Shown here piece by piece: positions 53,050 through 61,679 of a DNA stretch of 61,802 nt. The notes beneath the pieces are model-generated. The model made no database searches, had not been told where the DNA came from, and worked only from the letters and a program-made list of their open reading frames with translations. The stretch is from Lentimicrobiaceae bacterium (lineage in GTDB: Bacteria > Bacteroidota > Bacteroidia > Bacteroidales > JAGONC01): NCBI GenBank assembly GCA_017993235.1, contig JAGONC010000018.1, positions 1 through 61,802 of the forward strand, read 5' to 3'. Made by a program: the position numbers and the translations under genes. The number at the start of each line of letters is the position of its first letter. Position 1 is the stretch's first letter.

Positions 53050-53583
53050 CTAACGTTCGCCAAACAACTCGGTCTGCATATTCCCCTGTTCCAGGAGCAG
53101 CAATTTCCTTTTTACATTCAGGCCGCCTGCATATCCTGTCAATTCCCCGTTTGCTCCAAGGATTCTGTGACAGGGGACGAAGATGGAGAGTGCATTGGCC
53201 CCGTTGGCAGCGGCCACGGCCCGGAGGGCATCAGGCTTTCCCGCCAGTCGGGCCAGTTCCGTGTAACTCAGGGTCTGTCCGTAGGGGATCTTCAGCAGCT
53301 GATCCCAGACCTGCACCTGAAAGTCCGTTCCGGTCATCAGCAGCGGAAGACTGAAGTCTTTGCGTACACCGCTGAAATACTCGAGAAGTTGAACCCTGGC
53401 CTGCTCAATGACCGTCGAATAACCTTCGAGGTAGTCGGTTCCCAGCTTTTGTCTGATCCTTTTATCAATGGCAGTCCTCATTCTCCTGTGCAGCCAGTCG
53501 CAGAGGCAGAGCCGCTCCCCATACGAGCCCAGGAGAAGAATTCCGAAGGGGGATCTGAATTGATTGAGAATGATTTTTTCCAT
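53050..53583 (-). CDS. ogt: methylated-DNA--protein-cysteine methyltransferase
   Basis: A 177-residue MGMT/Ogt: IPYGQTLSYTELARLAGKPDALRAVAAANGANALSIFVPCHRILGANGELTGYAGGLNVKRKLLLLEQ with the alkyl-acceptor Cys in VPCHR. It repairs O6-methylguanine by transferring the methyl group to itself. It has an N-terminal ribonuclease-like domain (LRSPFGILLLGSYGERLCLCDWLH). The start at 53583 is supported by the length. It is monocistronic. Confidence 0.93.
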   Translation of the reverse strand: MEKIILNQFRSPFGILLLGSYGERLCLCDWLHRRMRTAIDKRIRQKLGTDYLEGYSTVIEQARVQLLEYFSGVRKDFSLPLLMTGTDFQVQVWDQLLKIPYGQTLSYTELARLAGKPDALRAVAAANGANALSIFVPCHRILGANGELTGYAGGLNVKRKLLLLEQGNMQTELFGER

Positions 53584-53790
53584 CTTCTGAGGATTGGTCG
53601 TCAGCTAAATGGTTCTCCGTAAAGTTATCAATCTAAGGTGTGATTTGGAATAAATTGGTTTAAAAATCGGCGCTGTGTACCTTCTGTATTTTCATGACCG
53701 TGAATTTAAGTAAAATCTATCTTGACTCACTGTCCTAATTTCGTAGGGAAACATAATATATAGCTACCCACAAAAGAAAATAAATCCCAA

Positions 53791-53897
53791 CCATCGCATA
53801 AGCGACCTTGGCTGGTGCGGTGCCCCGGCCAAAGAGGAACCTGGCCGGGGCAATCGAACGAAGTGAGATAGCACCAGGCGCAGTCGCGTTGCGATGG
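53791..53897. repeat. 107-bp nested palindrome (cruciform/RNA-hairpin candidate)
   Basis: Four successive stems nest symmetrically: CCATCGCA (53791-53798) with TGCGATGG (53890-53897), GCGAC with GTCGC, TGGTGC with GCACCA, and TGCCCCGGCCA (53821-53831) with TGGCCGGGGCA (53842-53852), the last around a 10-base loop. Mismatched bases bulge between stems. No ORF here is convincing. It lies in the 637-base gap between ogt and the integrase gene, just outside the mobile region. Confidence 0.75.
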
Positions 53898-54220
53898 TGC
53901 GGCCCTGCGGCCGGGGAGCAAAAAATGAATAATAAGCAGGATTAAGGAATCGGAAGAGGGGAAAACAAAAGAGAGTGCTCACTTTTGAGACACTCTTTTA
54001 CAAGAAATATCCGTACCCGGAGCCGGGGTAGAACATTCTTGTTTTTACTTAATCTAAAAAATCAGAATCAGATAAATAAATACTGATATTCAGCACTTTA
54101 ATATTTAATCGGTTAAGAGGAGGAAAGAATAAAGTAAGATTAATTAAAAAAATTCAGCAACTGATTCAGCAACTGGAAAAAATTGATCATCTTTGATTGT
54201 TCAAGTCAACATTCAATGAC

Positions 54221-55516
54221 ATGGTAACAATTAAACCTAAATTTCGGTTAAAGGAGCCTAATTCTGACCGACCTTCCCTGATCCTCCTCTCCGTTTATTT
54301 CGATTACAACCGGATTATTTATTCGACAGGTCAGATGATCCACCCGGATCAATGGGATTCAGATAACCAGCGGGTCAGAGAATCCGATAACAGGGCAATG
54401 AATAAGATTCACGAAGGTATTAATATCGAACTGAAAAAATTTGAAACGAAAATCAGGCAAATATTTACCCAGTTTGAGCTTTTAAATGTGATTCCCACTG
54501 TTGAGGAAGTGAAGGAACAACTGGACAAAGAATTTAAAAATAAGAACCCTCATAGAAAGATTGACTTAGTTTCCTTCATTGAATCTTTGATAAAAGACAG
54601 TAAGGAGGGGATCAGGCTGACAGACGAAGGAAAAAAAATCAGCTTATATACTATTAAGGGGTATGGCACAACGCTGAACCATTTAAAAGAATTTCATGAA
54701 AAAAACCGGTATCCGATTAATTTTAAAAATATCAACAAACAGTTTTACGGTCAATTTTATCAGTATTTCCTTAAAAGGAATCACTCAACCAATTCCATTG
54801 GAAAACATATCAAAAATATAAAAGTATTCATGGGAGAAGCTCTCAAACGTGGGTTGACAGATAACCGGGAATTTCGAGAGAAAGAATTTCGTACAATCCA
54901 GGAGGATACGTATCAGATTTATCTCACACTGGAAGAACTGCAAAAAATCCATAACCATGATTTTTCCGCAATCCCTCACCTTGACCGGGTACGGGATATT
55001 TTCCTGATAGGTTGTTTTACGGGTTTGCGGTTTGGAGATCTGGCAGGATTACGACCTGAAAATATTATTAAAGATGGAATCCAATTAAGGATTAAGACTC
55101 AAAAGACGGGAGAAACGGTTGTGGTACCCCTTCATCCGATTGTCAGGGAAATCCTGTCAAAATACAATGGCAAAATTCCACGGGTTCCAACAAACCAGGT
55201 ATTTAATCGATTTTTGAAAAAGATAGGAGAGGAATCTGAAATAAACTCAACCGTAGAAGTATCTATCACAAAAGGAGGGCTGGTTAAAAAAACTATCCGT
55301 AAAAAATATGAACTAATTACCGTACATTCAGCCCGAAGATCATTCGCAACTAACGGTTACCTGATGGATATTCCAACCGTATCTCTGATGAAAATTACGG
55401 GCCATCGAACCGAAAAGGCATTTCTGAGATATATTCGCATCAGTCAAGAGGATAACGCTGACAAGTTAATGAACCACCCATTTTTCCAACCCAAAAGCAA
55501 TCTTAAAATCATCTGA
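54221..55516 (+). CDS. tyrosine recombinase/integrase
   Basis: The ATG at 54221 (MVTIKPKFRLKEPN) gives 431 residues; a TTG at 54197 is less likely. The N-terminal half has an Arm-DNA-binding and SAM-like domain (YTIKGYGTTLNHLKEFHEKNRYPINF). The catalytic half has the box I Arg in FTGLRFGDLAGL, HSARRSFAT (H-x-x-R) and TGHRTEKAFLRYIRIS with the GH and nucleophilic Tyr. This is the type that integrates Bacteroidota mobile elements. It lies at the left edge of the AT-rich region and is probably the integrase of the element described here. The hypothetical gene follows with a one-base gap. Confidence 0.9.
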   Translation: MVTIKPKFRLKEPNSDRPSLILLSVYFDYNRIIYSTGQMIHPDQWDSDNQRVRESDNRAMNKIHEGINIELKKFETKIRQIFTQFELLNVIPTVEEVKEQLDKEFKNKNPHRKIDLVSFIESLIKDSKEGIRLTDEGKKISLYTIKGYGTTLNHLKEFHEKNRYPINFKNINKQFYGQFYQYFLKRNHSTNSIGKHIKNIKVFMGEALKRGLTDNREFREKEFRTIQEDTYQIYLTLEELQKIHNHDFSAIPHLDRVRDIFLIGCFTGLRFGDLAGLRPENIIKDGIQLRIKTQKTGETVVVPLHPIVREILSKYNGKIPRVPTNQVFNRFLKKIGEESEINSTVEVSITKGGLVKKTIRKKYELITVHSARRSFATNGYLMDIPTVSLMKITGHRTEKAFLRYIRISQEDNADKLMNHPFFQPKSNLKII

Positions 55517-55517
55517 T

Positions 55518-56315
55518 ATGGCAAATCAAGTGACCTATATATTAATAGATTGGGAAGAAGGTAAATGTGCTGCTAAACAGGAATACTTCTCGGATGAAGA
55601 TTGGATAAAAATCCAGAATAAGCAAAAAGAAATGTATGATAGTGCCGTGGAGAAGCTTTATCAGGAAAAAATTAATGATTATGAGCAACAACGACAAAAA
55701 TCCACCGGTCCTGCTAGGTTGCTTAAGGATGAATACAACTTATATGATAATTTATTTAATTCTGAGCCTCCAGTCGAACAAAGTCCCGTAAATCCTTTTG
55801 CTCCAATATGGTTAAATCTGAAAGATAGTAGAAGAATCCGTTTTGCATATGATTCATTAATACATGGAAAGATTGGATATCCAATGTATTGTGAATTTTC
55901 AGAAATGGACAAAAATCTAAAGGAGCATCCCGAATTATTATTTTTTATTAAAGCGGAAGGATTATACAAGTACTATCAATATTTAAATGAAAGGGTATCC
56001 ATGAGTTATAAATCAAGTGGTCTAAGTAATGCCCAGCAAGTATTGATCCTTTATTATTTGGGGGAAGAAAAGATATTTGATATAAAAAAAATCAATCGGT
56101 ATCGTAAAGGGCAAGCAAAACTCATATGTGGTCTTATAAACCGTGATTATTCTAATACATACGAGCATATTCGGAATTTATTTGATACCAAAACCTCAAC
56201 CTATCAGGATTACTTTACAAAGGACAATCTACATGCCATCCTTCAATATTTTGAAAATGCCAAGTTGCAAGTAATAATCGATAAGATTAACGCAGAATTA
56301 GATAAGTTTGGCTAA
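55518..56315 (+). CDS. hypothetical protein of the mobile element
   Basis: A 265-residue cytoplasmic protein without a recognised domain. Charged N-terminus, then a central WLNLKDSRRIRFAYDSLIHGKIGYPMYCEFSEM, and a C-terminus (GLSNAQQVLILYYLGEEKIFDIKKINRYRKGQAKLICGLINRDYSNTYEHIRNLF) that resembles the tail of several Bacteroidota mobile-element proteins of unknown function. Co-directional with the integrase gene, likely co-transcribed. Confidence 0.55.
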   Translation: MANQVTYILIDWEEGKCAAKQEYFSDEDWIKIQNKQKEMYDSAVEKLYQEKINDYEQQRQKSTGPARLLKDEYNLYDNLFNSEPPVEQSPVNPFAPIWLNLKDSRRIRFAYDSLIHGKIGYPMYCEFSEMDKNLKEHPELLFFIKAEGLYKYYQYLNERVSMSYKSSGLSNAQQVLILYYLGEEKIFDIKKINRYRKGQAKLICGLINRDYSNTYEHIRNLFDTKTSTYQDYFTKDNLHAILQYFENAKLQVIIDKINAELDKFG

Positions 56316-56664
56316 TACAATAGGGTATTCCCCATTAATATCTTCAGGGATATCATCACCAGTCTTAAAATGATATCTATGGATGGCTCTTTTGATATTT
56401 CAATCAGTTAAGTATTTGGCTCCCATCAACCCATCAGCTGAAGAAATTAGGCAGACAGTTGGCTGAAAGTGCATAGCATTTTGTCAGAAAGCTAAGATGA
56501 CATTCCTGTAGGACGAATCTGCCAAACCTCATAGGTTATTTTGTCATTTCCCTCCCGAAAATTATTCATAGATATACACGACTTCATCAAGCTTTAGGTA
56601 CCTAAGGTTTTACCTAATTAATTGATTATTAGAATTTTAGCATGATTTTTGCATATAGTTAAGC
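56316..56664. other. intergenic region with a perfect 12-bp palindrome before the excisionase-like gene
   Basis: No gene is visible. TTAGGTACCTAA (56594-56605) is a perfect palindrome, followed by a second ACCTAA half-site. An AT-rich stretch with TTTTTG follows and could be a promoter. The palindrome may be an operator of the excisionase-like protein or a recombination accessory site. Confidence 0.45.
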
Positions 56665-56982
56665 ATGGCAGAAATCAACAAAATTTATAATATGAGAAAG
56701 GTTTACTTTAATGAATTTTCACTGGACGAAATGTGTGATGCCCTATCATCAAGTGTCATACAAAAAATTCTCCCATTGCTGCCTACATCTGTTCCAAAAG
56801 CTGAATACATCACACGCAAAGAGGCGGCATCTAAACTCAAAATCAGCCTTGTAACGCTCGGCAACTGGACGAAGCGTGGAGTTATAAAAGGATATCGTGT
56901 CGGATCAAGAGTCCGGTACAAATCTAATGAGATTGATCAAGCGATAAAAGAAATTGCGACTCTGAAATACCGAAGGAGTTAA
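56665..56982 (+). CDS. excisionase/MerR-like helix-turn-helix protein
   Basis: A 105-residue protein whose residues about 50-100 (AEYITRKEAASKLKISLVTLGNWTKRGVIKGYRVGSRVRYKSNEIDQAI) form a winged helix-turn-helix of the excisionase/MerR type. These proteins direct integrase-mediated excision in mobile elements. The N-terminus is helical. It is the first gene of a new cluster, with the next gene starting two bases after its stop. Confidence 0.82.
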   Translation: MAEINKIYNMRKVYFNEFSLDEMCDALSSSVIQKILPLLPTSVPKAEYITRKEAASKLKISLVTLGNWTKRGVIKGYRVGSRVRYKSNEIDQAIKEIATLKYRRS

Positions 56983-56983
56983 G

Positions 56984-57313
56984 ATGAAAACACTTCCGGT
57001 CAATTTAATAAAGAATGGGTTCCGATATACCCAGGTAATGAGAGGTCACAAAGGGTGTATCTATGAGCAGCGGGTGGACGATTACCTGACTTATTACGAG
57101 GTATTCATTATCAAGATTAGATCTGAACGCCGGATTGGCACAACGGTCATTGAAGGTGGCGAATGGTTCCCTCCAGATGAAGCCTGGGGCGAATGGGCAT
57201 GGACCTTTCAGAACTATGAGGATGCCTTATGGCGATTCCAGGAGCTGGAGGACGGAAAGAAGAGGTTGGACTTCACGTACAGGGGTTCCTCCAAACGGAT
57301 CTACGATGAATAA
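56984..57313 (+). CDS. hypothetical small protein of the mobile element
   Basis: A 109-residue protein with no recognised domain. It has a good Shine-Dalgarno (GGAG) before its start, and ends WAWTFQNYEDALWRFQELEDGKKRLDFTYRGSSKRIYDE. It overlaps the replication-like gene by eight bases (ATGAATAA), so it is coupled. Probably a real gene by operon structure; function unknown. Confidence 0.6.
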   Translation: MKTLPVNLIKNGFRYTQVMRGHKGCIYEQRVDDYLTYYEVFIIKIRSERRIGTTVIEGGEWFPPDEAWGEWAWTFQNYEDALWRFQELEDGKKRLDFTYRGSSKRIYDE

Positions 57314-58364
57314 TACCGAAACCCTAAAGAGTCATAGATTCGTGAAAGCGTGGTCTAAGGAGATCGGCTTACTCCTGCCTGATCATATGTTCGAATACTG
57401 CATTTATATGTACCTGCGGGACAAGGCGCATCTATATGACCAACGCTTCAGGTTTCACGGAAAGATCGTCACTGTCGGAGCTGGTCAAGTACTTACTTCA
57501 TATAGGGATCTGGCTAAATTTTTCAATTGTAATGAATCAAAGATCCGGAGAGCAGTCAGATTGTTGGAAGAGATAGGACTGGTCCGGTTGTCGTCTGATC
57601 ATCACCATTCGGTTGTCACGCTTGTCAATCATGTTGCCTTTTTAAGTGATCTTGAACGACTTATGAATCATTGTGGAATGTCCGAGGTTGAGGCTCAGCA
57701 GGTCTCAGCTTTGATGGATAGTTATAGTATGTCCGAGGAGGAAGCTGTCCGGACAATCGTCAGACCAAGGTTCCAGGCTGAGAAAGAAGTTAGAGTTGAA
57801 AAATATCAAAATGTCGCACTTAACCATAGTGATAATCATTGCATTACAAAGAATGTTGACGCAGTGAATATATTTCATGATGAAACAGTCGAAGATCGAT
57901 GTGACGCACTTAACTCCGGTGATAATCAGGTAATTGCAGAGATCTGTGACGCACCCAGGGATTGTTTTGACGTACCTAGCTCATGTGAAAATGAACAAGT
58001 TACAGAGATGTGTGACGCAGAGTCTATAGATATTAAATGCAATTCGGTATTTAGGAAAAAGAAAGATATTAATATTAAAAATAATTCTATATGTTCTAAA
58101 ATAAATAAAAATTATAATAGGAAAAACTCTTCTAAAATAAGATCTATCCATTTTAATATAAAGGATATACAGGATTTAAGAAATCAAGGAAAGCTATTAG
58201 ACTTTCTGAAAGCAGTCAAAGGAAACAGAGAATCTATGTCAACTGAAGACTTCCTTGAATTACATGAGTTTGTACATCGTGATGAGATGAATGCTGTTGG
58301 TGCAACAGCCATTCCGATCGTCAGTCCTATCGTCTGGAATAAATTAGGACCAGTCGTTTTATGA
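57306..58364 (+). CDS. replication-initiator/DnaD-like winged-helix protein with internal repeats
   Basis: The ATG at 57306 overlaps the previous stop (ATGAATAA), giving 352 residues; a longer ORF from 57135 would overlap the previous gene and is rejected. The N-terminal 130 residues (KAWSKEIGLLLPDHMFEYCIYMYLRDKA..., YRDLAKFFNCNESKIRRAVRLLEEIGLVRL) form a winged helix like those of DnaD/replication initiators of plasmids and mobile elements. Residues about 165-240 hold three degenerate repeats (the nucleotide repeats are listed separately). The C-terminus is lysine/asparagine rich. A replication or mobilisation role is inferred. Confidence 0.65.
   Translation: MNNTETLKSHRFVKAWSKEIGLLLPDHMFEYCIYMYLRDKAHLYDQRFRFHGKIVTVGAGQVLTSYRDLAKFFNCNESKIRRAVRLLEEIGLVRLSSDHHHSVVTLVNHVAFLSDLERLMNHCGMSEVEAQQVSALMDSYSMSEEEAVRTIVRPRFQAEKEVRVEKYQNVALNHSDNHCITKNVDAVNIFHDETVEDRCDALNSGDNQVIAEICDAPRDCFDVPSSCENEQVTEMCDAESIDIKCNSVFRKKKDINIKNNSICSKINKNYNRKNSSKIRSIHFNIKDIQDLRNQGKLLDFLKAVKGNRESMSTEDFLELHEFVHRDEMNAVGATAIPIVSPIVWNKLGPVVL
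57811..58019 (+). repeat. three degenerate ~50-nt direct repeats within the replication-like gene
   Basis: Units at about 57811-57862, 57900-57952 and 57966-58019 share ACGCACTTAAC, GTGATAATCA and a terminal TGTGACGCA-type block. They encode the peptides ALNHSDNHCITKNVDA, ALNSGDNQVIAEICDA and VPSSCENEQVTEMCDA. TGTGACGCA alone recurs about every 45 bases. Either these are iterons of a replication origin lying inside the gene, or an expanded protein linker. Confidence 0.6.
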
Positions 58365-58624
58365 AATCAGGTACCCGTTATAGCAAAATACGCACGATCA
58401 CCCTGAGACGGACTCTGATACCATCCAGGGGGAGATCGTTCGTAAATCGGGGTAATGGGTACCCTGAAAATGGCATTTATACCGATAGGATTCTTATGGA
58501 TTCATTAACCAAAGTATTTACATATGGCTTAACGACCCAAACCGTAGTCTTCCCGAATCACCGGATGGAAAATGACATCCAGGTATTACCACCATCGGGT
58601 CAAAAGACCCTTGAGACAAGATGA
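58361..58624 (+). CDS. small hypothetical protein, uncertain
   Basis: An 87-residue frame overlapping the replication-like gene by four bases (ATGA). It is basic, with no recognised domain. The translational overlap favours a gene, but the composition is not distinctive, so it may be spurious. 58625-58737 has nothing visible. Confidence 0.35.
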   Translation: MKSGTRYSKIRTITLRRTLIPSRGRSFVNRGNGYPENGIYTDRILMDSLTKVFTYGLTTQTVVFPNHRMENDIQVLPPSGQKTLETR

Positions 58625-58737
58625 CGCTAACATCATAGTAAGACAGTTTTGGAATTGTTCACTAAAAAGGAATGATATTGACTGAAAATAATTTTATAAA
58701 AAAGAAATCATGATTTACAAATTTAATTATCAAAGCA

Positions 58738-59523
58738 ATGAATGAAATTATCAAATCAGGTAAGGTTATTACTCCAGGATTGGTCAGCACAGGCATAAGA
58801 AACAAATTAATAGAAGTACAACCTTCTGACTCCACCTTTAATGAACAAAGGACAAATAATATTGAGTGGTCCAAATGGTCATGGAATCCGATAACCGGAT
58901 GCAAACATAGTTGTCCTTATTGTTATGCCAGAGATATTGCCAACAGATTTTATGAGTATAAGTTCGAACCACATTTTTATCCTGATAGATTACAGGCACC
59001 AAGAAATACTAAGGTACCAAGAAGAAAAGAGAATGAGCCAGGCTATAGGAATGTCTTTGTTTGTTCCATGGCAGATATGATGGGAGACTGGGTTCCTGTT
59101 GAATGGATCGAAACAATCATTGATGTAATGCAGCAGTCTCCTGAATGGGAATATTTAATGCTGACTAAAAATCCAAAACGGTATCTGGAATTTACCTGGT
59201 CAAAGAACTGCTGGCTAGGAGCAACGGCTGATACACAAAAACGAGCTGATGAAGCTGTAAGGGTTTTCAGACAGATAGATCATCCTATTAAATTTCTGTC
59301 ATGTGAACCTCTTGAAGAAAAGATCACATTACCTGATAATCCTTCTATAAACTGGCTGATCATCGGAGGAAGAAGTGAGAATAGTCAGATGCCAGCCGGA
59401 CAACCTGAATGGATATGGGTCGAAAGTCTAATAAATCAAGCCAGACAATACAATATCCAGGTGTATGGTAAGCCTAATCTTAAAGTATTACCTAAAGAAT
59501 ATCCACTTAAGCAATATGATTAA
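58738..59523 (+). CDS. DUF5131 (phage Gp37/Gp68 family) radical SAM-like protein
   Basis: A 261-residue protein of the Gp37/Gp68 family: IEWSKWSWNPITGCKHSCPYCYARDIANRF holds a C-x3-C-x2-C radical SAM-type motif; VFVCSMADMMGDWVP, YLMLTKNPKRYLEF, WLGATADTQKRADEAV, and LSCEPLEEKI and WLIIGGRSEN follow. This family is common in phages and mobile elements and often pairs with a three-Cys-motif (TcmP) partner. Its reaction is not known. No TcmP gene is seen here, but two decayed fragments follow. Confidence 0.85.
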   Translation: MNEIIKSGKVITPGLVSTGIRNKLIEVQPSDSTFNEQRTNNIEWSKWSWNPITGCKHSCPYCYARDIANRFYEYKFEPHFYPDRLQAPRNTKVPRRKENEPGYRNVFVCSMADMMGDWVPVEWIETIIDVMQQSPEWEYLMLTKNPKRYLEFTWSKNCWLGATADTQKRADEAVRVFRQIDHPIKFLSCEPLEEKITLPDNPSINWLIIGGRSENSQMPAGQPEWIWVESLINQARQYNIQVYGKPNLKVLPKEYPLKQYD

Positions 59524-59539
59524 TTGGTGGCTTACCTGA

Positions 59540-59713
59540 TACGAGATTTTTGTCTGGGTTTTACTGAAAACAGCAAATGAAGAAGAACGGGCCAATGGGC
59601 TGGATATTGCTGATTATCTTATCCGAACAAATTATAAGTCCAGGATAATATCAAAAAGAGTCAGGGCAAAACAATTATATATGATGCCAAGGGATTACCA
59701 ATGGCTTGATTAA
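59540..59713 (+). pseudogene. unidentified coding remnant after the DUF5131 gene
   Basis: A frame without start reads EIFVWVLLKTANEEERANGL, then DIADYLIRTNYKSRIISKRVRAKQLYMMPRDYQWLD, ending in TAA (59711-59713). It has helical, protein-like composition and could be the tail of a partner gene (for example a three-Cys-motif partner), but no family is recognised. The rest up to 59829 is empty. Confidence 0.3.
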
Positions 59714-59829
59714 TAGAAATACACTGAACAATCTACATTATTTCATCCCAGGAGAGGGCATCTATTCACTTTGGCATAAATACTCTTTTTTTAGATGTTG
59801 TTAGTAATCATTTCAACGTATTCATTGAA

Positions 59830-59865
59830 AAAGAAGGGTGTCTCCGTCGGGACACCTTTTTCTTT
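59830..59865. terminator. hairpin terminator
   Basis: A GGTGTC/GACACC-based stem (59837-59856) is flanked by A-rich bases and a TTTTTCTTT tail. It may terminate the DUF5131 transcript. Confidence 0.65.
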
Positions 59866-59920
59866 GGTGCTTATATTTATTCTTCGTATTTTTAGCCTCT
59901 GAGATACAAGATAGTTCAAA

Positions 59921-60196
59921 ATGGATCCTGCCCAAAAGGCTATTCTTGAGGCATTCCCCAATTTATTAAAAGAAAAGTGATGTTTGAAACAGAAAGCTCT
60001 TTCAAACTAAAGCCTGCTACTCGATGCGAATAATCGCATATACCTTTATGATTCCAAAACATGCCCTGTGAGGTCGTGGCAAACTACTGTAGACACGTAT
60101 TCTATTCAGGAATGTCAAGGTCTGGCTAAGGCATCAAAATGTCCTGGGTATGATGTGAGACAGCGAAAGGGGCAAATTGATGATTTTGTTATCTGA
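59921..60196 (+). pseudogene. frameshifted remnant of an unidentified gene
   Basis: Fragments in successive frames read MDPAQKAILEAFPNLLKEK (stop), MFETESSFKLKPATRCE (stop) and LLLDANNRIYLYDSKTCPVRSWQTTVDTYSIQECQGLAKASKCPGYDVRQRKGQIDDFVI (stop at 60194-60196). The last has a good Cys-rich protein composition. It suggests a small gene broken by frameshifts. The family is unknown. 60197-60265 holds nothing recognisable. Confidence 0.35.
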
Positions 60197-60265
60197 AATG
60201 CGTTGAAATGCTATCTTAAGGGAATGAATGGTCCGGAGAAAGGATGATAAAATCTTTGCCTGATG

Positions 60266-61663
60266 TCATGGAACAGTGATATTTTGTCCCAGTCGCTCTG
60301 CTAAATCTTCAATATCGTTATTTCTGGCGATTTTATTGATCCATTCTACAGGGATATTGTCAAATCCATATAAAAGCCCGGCAAGACCTCCTGTGATAGC
60401 TCCGGTAGTGTCGGTGTCCTCTCCCAGGTTGACAGCTTTTAAAACAGCTTCTTTATAATCATTCGTTGTCAGCAAGCACCAGATACTGGCTTCCAGGGTA
60501 TGCAGGACATATCCTCCACTGGCTATTTCCTCTTCGGGAAGTTCGTAAACATTTCCTTTTAACAGCCTGGCGAATAACTTGATTTCTGTCGGGTTAATCG
60601 ATAAAGAATCCAGAAATGCACTAACGGCCGGTTGCAGATTTTCATATATCTCAAACTTGTCATTCTGAAAAAACAGTTGTCGGGCAAATTCAAGGTAGTA
60701 AAAGCAGGCTATGACAGAGCGAATATGCCCATGGGTAATGGATGAAACCTGCTTTGCAATTTCATATCGTTCATTCATTGATTTGTCCAGCAGGTAAAAA
60801 AGCAAAGGTGAAATCCGCATCAGGGATCCGTTACCATTGGATGAAGCATCTGTACATCCTGCCACGTCCGGCTTTACACCCTTTGAAAGTTTCTCAATAG
60901 CCTGTCTTGTGGCATTGCCAATATCAAAAACATCTCCTCTTGCTGTCCAGTAATTATCATAATACCATTTTATAAAGTTCCGGCTAATATTATCTATATT
61001 AAAATTGTGGGTCAGGGCTTCTGCAAGGCAAAAAGTCAGCGAGCTGTCGTCGGACCAGGTTCCTTCAGGCTGGTTATGCGTTCCGAAACCAACCATATCT
61101 GTCACAGGTTTCTGCCGTATTCTCTGCCTTGATTTAAATTCCACGGGAACACCAAGTGCATCCCCGACAGCAACCCCGAACAACACGGATCTTATTTTAT
61201 CTGTTATGTCAAGACCATGGCTGGTGAATAAAAGATTCCCTAAGTCGCTCCAGCTACTCAAAGTGTCCGCTTCTGTTTTGAGATTGGCTGCTGCATAAAT
61301 ATTGCGGACATCAATTCCTAAAAGCCCTCTTATAACAAGAAACCTAAACTTTTCAATGTCTTCATCATCGTCTGTATTACTATATTTTCCCATATTCCGT
61401 TCGACAAAGAAATCTTTTATAGAGTAACCCTGTCGTTCTTTATGGAGCTGTGCCTTATAGATACCGCATCCCGTCCAGGAACGGTGAAAGTAAAGCCAGC
61501 CATCTTCATAGAAGACAAACCACTTATCTTCCATTTGCTGCGGAATAAGCCCATTGATCAGTCTGGAAAATTGCTTATCCGTAAAATGGAGCGAAATATC
61601 AATCCGTTTTGGATCGTCAATGGGTATGTTCTTCCAGGTGGAACGTGTGGCTATTTCTGCCAT
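60266..61663 (-). CDS. ADP-ribosylglycohydrolase family protein with N-terminal domain
   Basis: The ATG at 61663 (MAEIATRSTWKNIPIDDPKRIDISLHFTDKQF) gives 465 residues. The first 150 residues are a domain (SRLINGLIPQQMEDKWFVFYEDGWLYFHRSWTGCGIYKAQLHKERQGYSIKDFFVERN) that precedes DraG-like hydrolases in several bacteria. The rest is an ADP-ribosylglycohydrolase: SVLFGVAVGDALGVPVEFKSRQR, GTWSDDSSLTF (metal Asp pair), NGNGSLMRISPL and LGEDTDTTGAITGGLAGLLYG (second Asp set). It should hydrolyse ADP-ribosyl bonds on protein, nucleic acid or nucleotide substrates. The ORF is open upstream of 61663 but that extension is repeat sequence, so I set the start at 61663. Confidence 0.88.
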   Translation of the reverse strand: MAEIATRSTWKNIPIDDPKRIDISLHFTDKQFSRLINGLIPQQMEDKWFVFYEDGWLYFHRSWTGCGIYKAQLHKERQGYSIKDFFVERNMGKYSNTDDDEDIEKFRFLVIRGLLGIDVRNIYAAANLKTEADTLSSWSDLGNLLFTSHGLDITDKIRSVLFGVAVGDALGVPVEFKSRQRIRQKPVTDMVGFGTHNQPEGTWSDDSSLTFCLAEALTHNFNIDNISRNFIKWYYDNYWTARGDVFDIGNATRQAIEKLSKGVKPDVAGCTDASSNGNGSLMRISPLLFYLLDKSMNERYEIAKQVSSITHGHIRSVIACFYYLEFARQLFFQNDKFEIYENLQPAVSAFLDSLSINPTEIKLFARLLKGNVYELPEEEIASGGYVLHTLEASIWCLLTTNDYKEAVLKAVNLGEDTDTTGAITGGLAGLLYGFDNIPVEWINKIARNNDIEDLAERLGQNITVP

Positions 61664-61679
61664 TTCGTTATAGGATGTA

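Noticed and set aside
53727..53982. Minus-strand ORFs in the palindrome region
   Set aside because: Their sequence is explained by the GC-rich inverted repeat, and no start site or domain supports them.
54000..54040. tRNA gene as integration site, suggested by a TACCCGG/CCGGGGTA hairpin
   Set aside because: No cloverleaf can be folded around it and no anticodon arm is seen.
57135..57305. Earlier start of the replication-like protein
   Set aside because: It would overlap the preceding gene almost fully; the ATG at 57306 forms a normal ATGAATAA overlap.
59830..59865. Right attachment site matching the left flank at about 53960-54000
   Set aside because: Only short ACAC/TTTT-type words are shared; the site is better explained as a terminator.
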